The notes beneath the pieces are model-generated. The model worked only from the letters and a program-made list of their open reading frames with translations, did no database searches and had not been told where the DNA came from. From an uncultured Ferrovum sp. (lineage in GTDB: Bacteria; Pseudomonadota; Gammaproteobacteria; Burkholderiales; Ferrovaceae): DNA of 64,000 nucleotides. Positions 24,777-31,797 of the stretch are shown one piece after another. Each line of letters opens with the position of its first letter. Position 1 is the stretch's first letter. Location: contig CAIPTD010000041.1 in NCBI GenBank assembly GCA_903867885.1, forward strand, positions 1 to 64,000, given 5' to 3'. The translations under genes were made by a program, and so were the position numbers.

Positions 24777-24839
24777 ATTTGACCGCACCCCAAACTTCAG
24801 CCACAAGTCAGCATTGGGGGTAGCTCAAAGGTGGTAAGG
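24777..24839 (-). promoter_or_regulatory. Conserved 63-nt leader/operator element upstream of permease 1
   Basis: Sense strand CCTTACCACCTTTGAGCTACCCCCAATGCTGACTTGT...GGTGCGGTCAAAT aligns without gaps to 31701..31763 (50/63 identical by hand, 33/37 in the first block). Confidence 0.7.
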
Positions 24840-24862
24840 ATTTAGACGGATTCTAATGTTAT

Positions 24863-24880
24863 GTTTAAGGCGACTTAAAC
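24863..24880. promoter_or_regulatory. Inverted repeat GTTTAAG-gcga-CTTAAAC in divergent intergenic region
   Basis: Perfect 7-bp arms, 4-nt spacer, 12 nt before the ATG at 24893. Confidence 0.45.
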
Positions 24881-24892
24881 GAGCACACTTGT

Positions 24893-25369
24893 ATGAATGT
24901 TCAGGATTACCAGCAAACTTTAATCGATATGTATCAAGGGGAGGTATTGGGGGAAGCGCTTTTTTCTAGGCTGCTTGAAACCGAAACCAACCCTGAAATG
25001 GGTTATGCCTATAGTTGCTTGCTCCAACTCGAAACCGAGACCAAGGCACGCGTTCGATCTATTCTGATGCGTCACGGACTTCCGCTCGCTGAAACAGAAT
25101 CCAGTCGAATCCAAGGGACCGCTTGGGCAAATTCACTTCGCACATTAGATCCTCAGGCGTTTCTAAATACATTTGCAGAAGAGATCGCACCTTACGCTAA
25201 GCGGTATTCTGATATTGCTCAGCAAGCTGTCTCTGAAGATGCTGAGTGCCTGCGATATGTGGCAGCACATGAGCAGGCTATTCATCATTTTCTGATCCAT
25301 TTACAAACACACTCACCTCGCGAATCTATAAGCATAGCAAGGGGTTTACTCAGTTTTCCTATCGATTAA
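24893..25369 (+). CDS. Uncharacterised helical 158-aa protein, possibly ferritin-like fold
   Basis: Complete ORF; helical sequence with E/H-rich segments (YQGEVLGEALFSRLLE; AHEQAIHHFL); first plus-strand gene of the divergent set. Confidence 0.6.
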   Translation: MNVQDYQQTLIDMYQGEVLGEALFSRLLETETNPEMGYAYSCLLQLETETKARVRSILMRHGLPLAETESSRIQGTAWANSLRTLDPQAFLNTFAEEIAPYAKRYSDIAQQAVSEDAECLRYVAAHEQAIHHFLIHLQTHSPRESISIARGLLSFPID

Positions 25370-25375
25370 ATGCTT

Positions 25376-25391
25376 TACCTCCTAAGGGGTA
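25376..25391. promoter_or_regulatory. NarL-like 7-2-7 dyad TACCTCC-TA-AGGGGTA
   Basis: Two heptamers resembling TACYYMT in inverted 7-2-7 arrangement; the right half could instead be a Shine-Dalgarno for the small ORF at 25399. Confidence 0.4.
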
Positions 25392-25398
25392 TTACCTC

Positions 25399-25509
25399 AT
25401 GAGCATTGTCCGCACACTGCGCGCGCCAGAGAATCGGCTTGATGAAAAATGCGCTTTGTGCGCTTTGCCGAAAACCATGAGGGTGTTATGCAACGCAATT
25501 CGATTTTAA
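25399..25509 (+). CDS. Putative 36-aa leader ORF overlapping the start of dmmD
   Basis: MSIVRTLRAPENRLDEKCALCALPKTMRVLCNAIRF*; preceded by AAGGGG at SD-like spacing; overlaps ATG at 25488 in another frame. Confidence 0.35.
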   Translation: MSIVRTLRAPENRLDEKCALCALPKTMRVLCNAIRF

Positions 25510-26600
25510 ATGAACGTCATCGTCAGTTAGGTTCTTTACTTGACGGAGAAACTTGGAACAACATGCCGCTCCCATGGCGCTACAGCACAGATGCGCATGA
25601 AGAAGTCATTGCCACGCGCACCCGCGCAGGTCTTTATGATGTAACCGCACTGAATCTGATCAACGTTTCAGGCAAAGACGCTGCCTCAGTCTTAGACCAA
25701 CTCGTCAGTATTGATATTGCTCGCTTGAAACCAGGTTGCTCTCGCCTTGCTGCTGAAGTCAATGATGATGGCGCATTAGTCGATGACATCATGGTCATTC
25801 GCGATGGGCCTGACGCTTTTCGCTTATCACACGGAAGTGGCAAAACCAAAGAACACTTGGATCGCGTCGCTCAGGGTCGAGAAATAACTATTCAGGCTGA
25901 CCTCGATACACATATCCTTTCACTCCAAGGCCCTAAGTCTTTGCAAATATTGGCCCCCCATGCTGCCCTTGGTCTTGAAACCCTCCCCTACTTTCAGCAC
26001 ACCACCACCACACTATTCGGCGTCTCCGTCATCATTGCGCGCGGTGGCTACTCGGGAGAATTAGGCTACGAAGTCTATTGCGCATCCAAAAATGCCGTAT
26101 CGCTATGGGATCAAATTTTGGAAGCCGGAAAGCCTTATGGTGCGATAGCAGCTTCATGGAATGCGCTTGAATTAACCCGTATTGAAGGTGCTTTATTATT
26201 CTTCCCATTTGAAATGCCAGAAGGCGATACCACCCCATGGGAAGTCAACATGTCTTGGGCGGTAGACCTAGACAAAAAAGGCCCTTATATCGGCAAAGAT
26301 GCCCTACTGAAACTACGTGGGCGCGAGCGCGTGAAACAGGCTGGACTCATCTGCGATGCGTCCTATGCGGTTGAAGCGGGATCCAAGATATTCAAAGACT
26401 CGCTTGAGGTTGGTGTTGTTACGAGTTCCAGCTACAGTCACTATTTAATGCAATCGTTAGCGTTAGTGCATTTACTTCCCACTCATACAGCATTAGGCAC
26501 ACGAGTGGTGGTAAAAGGATTAAAAGGGGAATGCACTGCATGCGTTGTTAAAACACCGTTTTATGATCCTCTGCGCCAAAGAACGCATGGGACACCTTGA
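25488..26600 (+). CDS. dmmD: GcvT-family folate-binding subunit of dimethylamine monooxygenase cluster
   Basis: GcvT-like (GLYDVTALNLINVSGKDAASVLDQL; LSLQGPKSLQIL; GGYSGELGYEVYC). ORF opens at 25449; the Met at 25488 (MQRNSILNERHRQLGS) fits family starts better. Confidence 0.75.
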   Translation: MQRNSILNERHRQLGSLLDGETWNNMPLPWRYSTDAHEEVIATRTRAGLYDVTALNLINVSGKDAASVLDQLVSIDIARLKPGCSRLAAEVNDDGALVDDIMVIRDGPDAFRLSHGSGKTKEHLDRVAQGREITIQADLDTHILSLQGPKSLQILAPHAALGLETLPYFQHTTTTLFGVSVIIARGGYSGELGYEVYCASKNAVSLWDQILEAGKPYGAIAASWNALELTRIEGALLFFPFEMPEGDTTPWEVNMSWAVDLDKKGPYIGKDALLKLRGRERVKQAGLICDASYAVEAGSKIFKDSLEVGVVTSSSYSHYLMQSLALVHLLPTHTALGTRVVVKGLKGECTACVVKTPFYDPLRQRTHGTP

Positions 26601-26661
26601 ATAAATCATCGATGTCTTTAAGCTAAGGGAAATCTTAACCACTATGAGAAAGGTGCGCTGA

Positions 26662-27255
26662 ATGTCCGCTTACACCTATCGTGTTCGCAGCCAACCTAAC
26701 TATCCCAGTCTTAAATGGGATGTATCAGGGGCTAGGCATCTTCTCGTTATTTTAGATCTAGACACAAATTCTATTGCTGAATTATGCCGCTCGCCTTGCC
26801 CTGGCCCACTTGAGATTTTAGTGCGAGGAGAAGCGACCCACCCTGCTCTCATTCCTTTCAACAAAGCGAATATCCTCATTCATTCCTTTGCTTCGATGGA
26901 TACACTGATTGTGGCCCTAGAAAACGCTCTCGATCAGACTACAATGGGGTTGCGACTCTATGCCTTGGGGCATGAAGATGGCCTCTGGAAATGCAATAAA
27001 GCCGGACAAAAAGTGGGGATGAGCCGCGATGAAATTCAACTCGCTCAAGCAAGCACAACAGGGCGGCCGGTATACTGTGTGCATTGTGGCCACCACATGA
27101 ATTTGATTCATACCAACATCACTGTTTGCACGGGCTGTAAACGCCATCTCTTAGTTCGTGATCATTTCTCGCGTTTACTCGGGGCCTATATGGGCTTTCA
27201 GATTGATGCCGAATCCCCGGGCTTGATTCCAGCAGTTGAAGAGGTGTTCCCATGA
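26662..27255 (+). CDS. dmmA: DmmA-like subunit with C-terminal zinc-ribbon-like motif
   Basis: CVHCGHHMNLIHTNITVCTGC (CX2C-X13-CX2C) C-terminal domain; gene order with reductase and DUF3445. Confidence 0.72.
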   Translation: MSAYTYRVRSQPNYPSLKWDVSGARHLLVILDLDTNSIAELCRSPCPGPLEILVRGEATHPALIPFNKANILIHSFASMDTLIVALENALDQTTMGLRLYALGHEDGLWKCNKAGQKVGMSRDEIQLAQASTTGRPVYCVHCGHHMNLIHTNITVCTGCKRHLLVRDHFSRLLGAYMGFQIDAESPGLIPAVEEVFP

Positions 27256-28205
27256 GCGCCATGAGAAATGTAGTCGTAAGCCGAATTCAATCCTTAGCGC
27301 CAGGTATTAAAGAATTTACTTTTGTTGCACCACCGGGAGAAGAATTATCGCGATTTTCGGCTGGCAGCCACATCGTCATTCACAGTGTGCTGAAGGGGAA
27401 ACCCCATCACAACCCTTATTCACTTCTGGGTAGTCCCGACGATCCCCATTGGCGCATTGCTGTGCGAAGACAAGAAGTTTCAAGGGGGGGCACGGCTTAC
27501 ATGCATGAGGAGTTGAAAGAAGGGGATACCCTGCGTGTCAGCGAGCCAATCAACCTTTTCCCTCTCGTGCGATTAGGCCGCAAATATATTCTGGTGGCAG
27601 GAGGGATTGGCGTTACCCCCATCCTTTCTCATGCCCGAGAAATGTCGCGACTCAAAATGGATTTCGAAGTGCACTATGCAGTGCGTAGTGCAGAGTTTTT
27701 AGTATTGAGCGATGAACTTCGTGCACTCGCCCCAGGACGCTTTTATACCTACTTCGATTCAGAACAAGAGCGCCCAGATTTTAAACAATTATTTGGTAAC
27801 CAACCCCTCGGTACGCACATCTATGTATGCGGTCCTTCAGGGATGATTGATGCCTGTCTAAACGCAGGACGCGCTGCAGGCTGGCCCGAAAGCCATCTTC
27901 ATAGTGAAAAGTTTTTAGCTGCAGAGCATGGTGAAGAATTTACCGTCGTTGCAGCGCAATCAAATGTCACGATTACTGTGGCCTCAGATACCTCTCTTCT
28001 CGATGCGCTCGAAGAAGCAGGGTTAAACCCACCCTGTCTATGCCGAGGGGGTGCGTGTGGTCAGTGTGAAGCCGAGGTCGTATCTTGCGATAGTGAATTT
28101 GAACATCGTGACATTTTCCTCACTGATGCAGAAAAATCATCTAGAAAAAAAATTATGCCATGCGTGTCTCGTGTCAAGGGCGGTACCTTGATACTCAATA
28201 TTTGA
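27252..28205 (+). CDS. dmmB: PDR/VanB-type ferredoxin reductase subunit (FMN/2Fe-2S)
   Basis: NAD/FMN reductase domain (GGIGVTPILSHAREM; YVCGPSGMIDA) and C-terminal 2Fe-2S motif CLCRGGACGQC...C. The letter follows gene order; naming varies between organisms. Confidence 0.8.
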   Translation: MSAMRNVVVSRIQSLAPGIKEFTFVAPPGEELSRFSAGSHIVIHSVLKGKPHHNPYSLLGSPDDPHWRIAVRRQEVSRGGTAYMHEELKEGDTLRVSEPINLFPLVRLGRKYILVAGGIGVTPILSHAREMSRLKMDFEVHYAVRSAEFLVLSDELRALAPGRFYTYFDSEQERPDFKQLFGNQPLGTHIYVCGPSGMIDACLNAGRAAGWPESHLHSEKFLAAEHGEEFTVVAAQSNVTITVASDTSLLDALEEAGLNPPCLCRGGACGQCEAEVVSCDSEFEHRDIFLTDAEKSSRKKIMPCVSRVKGGTLILNI

Positions 28206-28218
28206 ACTGGAGCAAACC

Positions 28219-29235
28219 GTGAGCATTCCCTTTCGCCAAGAAACCTTTAGAGACGACTTCACTTATCGGAATTCAGCCGAAGCAGTAAGGAGATTTCCTT
28301 TCCCCTTTCCGCAAGATGCTTACATGTACTCGGTGAATATTGAGCCCCATGTTTCAGTTGATCCAGGCTCTGTCTATGAGCATACCTTTGATATCGATGA
28401 GCACTATATCGCTGAATGCGAAGACCGTGCGATCACGCTAGGTAAAACCAAGAATCGTTTCTTAGCCCTACCCCACATGATGGATGCGCAATGGGATACC
28501 TTGGAATTACTGATGACTTCCATGGCGCGGGATTACCCAGATTTATTTGCCCTCAGCCGCGATGGCGCAAAATGGCACTGGATGAATAAGCCACTGAATA
28601 TCGATCAACATTTTGTATTTGGCGATACCCGCACCCTACCCTATGCGCCCTTGGAATATATTTCGCGCCAAGGCCAGGGTGACTTCATTTTGTTGGATCA
28701 ACGTGAAGGAAATTTATGGGTGGATGCCGGCGTGGTGACCACACAAGCAGATTGGTCACTCGCCTTTGATGTGGGAATGTCGTTCAATGAATGGCATGGT
28801 CCTGTTCCCATGGCTGCAGAAATTGGGGTCTTTGATCGTGCACTCAAATTCTTGTTGATGTTGCAGCATGGCGCGCCAGTGCGGCGCTTGAATTGGACCA
28901 TGACCATCAACCCTCGTCTTGATACCTCTCCCGAACACTATGACCAATGGGGTCCTGATCGTGCCTCAGTGACACCTGAAAACGTGGGCGCAAAAGTACA
29001 TCTGCGCGTAGAGGTTCAAACATTGTTCCGCTTACCACGGAGCAATGGCGTACTTTTTGGTGTGCGTTGTTACCTTGCCAGCTTGAATGATCTGGTGACC
29101 AACCCTGCATGGGGACAGCGTTTGCATCGTGTATTGCGTGATCTTCCTCAGCCCTTAGCGGAATACAAAGGCCTCGTGCGTTATCGCCAGACTGCAGTAG
29201 ATTGGCTAAAGCAATTTGATCAAAGTCATTCATGA
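28219..29235 (+). CDS. dmmC: DUF3445 haem-dependent oxidative N-demethylase (dimethylamine monooxygenase) catalytic subunit
   Basis: 338 aa; DUF3445-type sequence in dmm gene context. The letter follows gene order. Confidence 0.78.
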   Translation: MSIPFRQETFRDDFTYRNSAEAVRRFPFPFPQDAYMYSVNIEPHVSVDPGSVYEHTFDIDEHYIAECEDRAITLGKTKNRFLALPHMMDAQWDTLELLMTSMARDYPDLFALSRDGAKWHWMNKPLNIDQHFVFGDTRTLPYAPLEYISRQGQGDFILLDQREGNLWVDAGVVTTQADWSLAFDVGMSFNEWHGPVPMAAEIGVFDRALKFLLMLQHGAPVRRLNWTMTINPRLDTSPEHYDQWGPDRASVTPENVGAKVHLRVEVQTLFRLPRSNGVLFGVRCYLASLNDLVTNPAWGQRLHRVLRDLPQPLAEYKGLVRYRQTAVDWLKQFDQSHS

Positions 29236-29288
29236 TCCTATCTACTCAATGCGCTTTGCTCTATGTATAAGGTCTCCTCACAAAACCT

Positions 29289-30383
29289 ATGGGCCTAGTC
29301 ACTGCATCAAGTGATGCCAATCCAGCTCTTTCCTCTGCACTTGCCCAGCATTTCGCGCGCAATCAAAGATGGGGCTTTGTATGGGCGTTATGGACAGCAA
29401 TTCTATGGGGCGCTTGGTATGTACCCGGTACTGCTCTCTGGTTTGAACATCCCTTTTCTGATATTCCTACAGATGCTCAAACTTTAAAACTCGCTGCTAC
29501 AGCCGTGATGACTTGGGTGCATGCTATCGCGGTATTCGTATTCCTCATGCTTTGGAATGGCGTACTGGGTAAGGTCAAAGATTACGGTCGCACCATGGTG
29601 CGCTTCAAAAAAATCTCCAAGTGGTATGCCTTGGCCTCACTGTGCGGTGGCCCCATGGCGATCTTTGGTTCGTATATGGCCATGGGATTTGTAGGCCCAG
29701 TATTCGCTGCAGTGACTTCACTATTTTATCCAGTGATAGGCGCACTGGTCGCACGTCTTTGGTACAACGAAAAAATATCCGGACGAGCCGCAATTGGCAT
29801 GGCAGTGATTATCTTTGGAGGCATGGTGATCTATGGCCCCGGTCTCTTCGGTGAAGTCAGCAAAGACGCCAATCCCATGGCATGGCTGGGCTATCTAGGC
29901 GGTGTCATGTCAGCTATTGGCTGGGGCACAGAAGGCGCAGTGGCAGGGCGGGCTATGGATGTCTCGGATCCTGATGTGGGTATACAGTGCCGCTTCACCT
30001 TTGAGATTTTTTTCTGGGGCTTCATCATTCTTCCAATCTTGGCACTATTCACTGATCTGCCTATTCTCGCTTTGATCAAAGACACCGTGTTTGAACCCAA
30101 AGCCATGATCTGGATTTTTCTGGCCGCCTCCTGCCATGCATATTGCTATACCTCTTGGTACAAAAGCTTCAGCCTCATTGGGGTGGCACGCGGCGAAGCT
30201 ATCGGAAATTTGTATGCCATCTTTGCTCTGATTTTCATTGCAGCATTTACCCTACAGTTCCCTCAGTGGTATTTCATCTTAGGGCTCATTCTCACGGTGT
30301 CAGGGAGCTTCATCATGTTCAGTGAACCTGCGGCATCAATCGAAAACTTGCGCGACCACAGCAGCGCTGAGTGTGAAGTATGA
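29289..30383 (+). CDS. DMT-superfamily-like membrane transporter
   Basis: About 10 TM segments with EamA-like features (WTAILWGAWYVPGTALWF... FAAVTSLFYPVIGALVARLWYNEKISGRAAIGMAVIIFGGMVI). Confidence 0.75.
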   Translation: MGLVTASSDANPALSSALAQHFARNQRWGFVWALWTAILWGAWYVPGTALWFEHPFSDIPTDAQTLKLAATAVMTWVHAIAVFVFLMLWNGVLGKVKDYGRTMVRFKKISKWYALASLCGGPMAIFGSYMAMGFVGPVFAAVTSLFYPVIGALVARLWYNEKISGRAAIGMAVIIFGGMVIYGPGLFGEVSKDANPMAWLGYLGGVMSAIGWGTEGAVAGRAMDVSDPDVGIQCRFTFEIFFWGFIILPILALFTDLPILALIKDTVFEPKAMIWIFLAASCHAYCYTSWYKSFSLIGVARGEAIGNLYAIFALIFIAAFTLQFPQWYFILGLILTVSGSFIMFSEPAASIENLRDHSSAECEV

Positions 30384-30661
30384 AGCTCCATCAAAAAGGC
30401 TTTTTGCTTGTATATTTAAAACGGGCAGACAGCCTGTGGGATGAACAGATCATTTCTGCCACACTCAAGGAATATGCCTTGCAGGGAGTCTATTGGGAAA
30501 ACCATATTCGCGTATCGCTCGACGAGCTCGCTGCAGGCGGCCTAATCACTCGACTTGAAGAAAAACTCAGCGAGAAAAACGGCAAAGCTATTTTGCAATT
30601 TCGCTATCAAGTCTCGCCCTTCGGCAAAAACCGCATTGTCGATGCCGGACTTGAAGATTAA
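30380..30661 (+). CDS. Uncharacterised 93-aa soluble protein
   Basis: ATGA overlap with the transporter stop; coherent small-protein composition. Confidence 0.7.
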   Translation: MKLHQKGFLLVYLKRADSLWDEQIISATLKEYALQGVYWENHIRVSLDELAAGGLITRLEEKLSEKNGKAILQFRYQVSPFGKNRIVDAGLED

Positions 30662-30688
30662 AACAGAGCCATCAACTAGGACAATGCC

Positions 30689-30805
30689 ATGAATAGCTTT
30701 TGGGGTTATGCAGGTGCGGATCTCTTCGCCATCGTCGTGATTGGGGGTGTCAGCGCACTGAGCTTATTCAGCGCTTATTTGTTCGTCAAAAACTACGGGC
30801 ACTAA
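30689..30805 (+). CDS. 38-aa single-TM small protein
   Basis: MNSFWGYAGADLFAIVVIGGVSALSLFSAYLFVKNYGH*; AGGA SD-like sequence about 7 nt upstream; missed by the ORF-length cutoff. Confidence 0.6.
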   Translation: MNSFWGYAGADLFAIVVIGGVSALSLFSAYLFVKNYGH

Positions 30806-30888
30806 AGAGTCAAATACGTGCCCTCATCAAGCACCGTATCAAGCCCTGTCCCACACAGTAAGCCTAAGGTCTCTTACGAAACGCAGAC

Positions 30889-31656
30889 TCAAGTCTTGCC
30901 TCGAGACGCTAGCCGCGCGTTGCATGCCTCAGCAAACGCACCAAATAAAGCCATCGAAACAGGATTCTCTAAAGCCTTGTACTCAGGGTGCCACTGAACC
31001 GCCAAAGCAAATGCAGGCGCCCCCATCACACTCACTGCTTCTACCAAACCATCTTCAGCAAAAGCCTCAACACTCAATGCTGGCGATAAATCCTTCACAC
31101 CCTGCCAGTGCAGACTATTCACTTGAATGGTTTCTTTTCCACCTAGTATGTTTTGCAGAATACCGCCAGGGGCGAGAGCCACCGAATGTGCCATTCGGTA
31201 CTGCACCTCAAGGGGATCCGTATCGTGCCATCGGTGATCCATCATCCCGGCTTGCAGATGAACAAACTGATGCAAGGACCCCCCTAGTGCAACATTCAAT
31301 TCCTGAAAGCCACGACAGATTCCAAATAGAGGTACACCCTTGGCAAGCGCTTGGTGTATTAATGGAAAGGTGGTGGCATCACGATCAAGGTCAAGTGCCA
31401 GATCAGCAGCCTCTGGAACTGATCCATATCGCGCGGGATCGACGTTTGAAGGCGAACCTGTCAGTAAGATGCCATCCAAGCGTTCTAACAGGCCAGCAAT
31501 ATCGAGATCAGATCCCAAAGCGGGGATAAGAACGGGCAGTGCATTACAAGCCGAAGCAATCGCCCCAATGTATTCTGCACCCACCCTGTGCTTAGGAAAA
31601 TCTTGAGTATGCTGAGTACAAGATGTAATGCCGATCAGTGGTGCCATGTTTTTCAT
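30889..31656 (-). CDS. Class I GATase-like gamma-glutamyl-amine hydrolase (PuuD family)
   Basis: GVPLFGICRGFQELNVALGGSLHQ nucleophile motif; VQWHPEY His/Glu motif. Confidence 0.85.
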   Translation of the reverse strand: MKNMAPLIGITSCTQHTQDFPKHRVGAEYIGAIASACNALPVLIPALGSDLDIAGLLERLDGILLTGSPSNVDPARYGSVPEAADLALDLDRDATTFPLIHQALAKGVPLFGICRGFQELNVALGGSLHQFVHLQAGMMDHRWHDTDPLEVQYRMAHSVALAPGGILQNILGGKETIQVNSLHWQGVKDLSPALSVEAFAEDGLVEAVSVMGAPAFALAVQWHPEYKALENPVSMALFGAFAEACNARLASRGKT

Positions 31657-31700
31657 CCTTAAGAATAAGCTGCATCATACGATGTACATGATTACGCATG

Positions 31701-31763
31701 CTTTACCACCTTTGAGCTACCTCCAACGCCGACTTGTCGTAGATGAAGTGGGTGAGGTCAAAT
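31701..31763 (+). promoter_or_regulatory. Conserved 63-nt leader/operator element upstream of permease 2
   Basis: CTTTACCACCTTTGAGCTACCTCCAACGCCGACTTGT...GGTGAGGTCAAAT; gapless match to 24839..24777 on the minus strand. Confidence 0.7.
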
Positions 31764-31797
31764 GCAATAAGTACCAATACTATGGGGAAATTTCGTA

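Noticed and set aside
31701-31763. Covarying helix ACCYC/GAGGT in the conserved permease leader
   Set aside because: In the gapless alignment the changed base in copy 1 faces a C, so the pair is not compensated.
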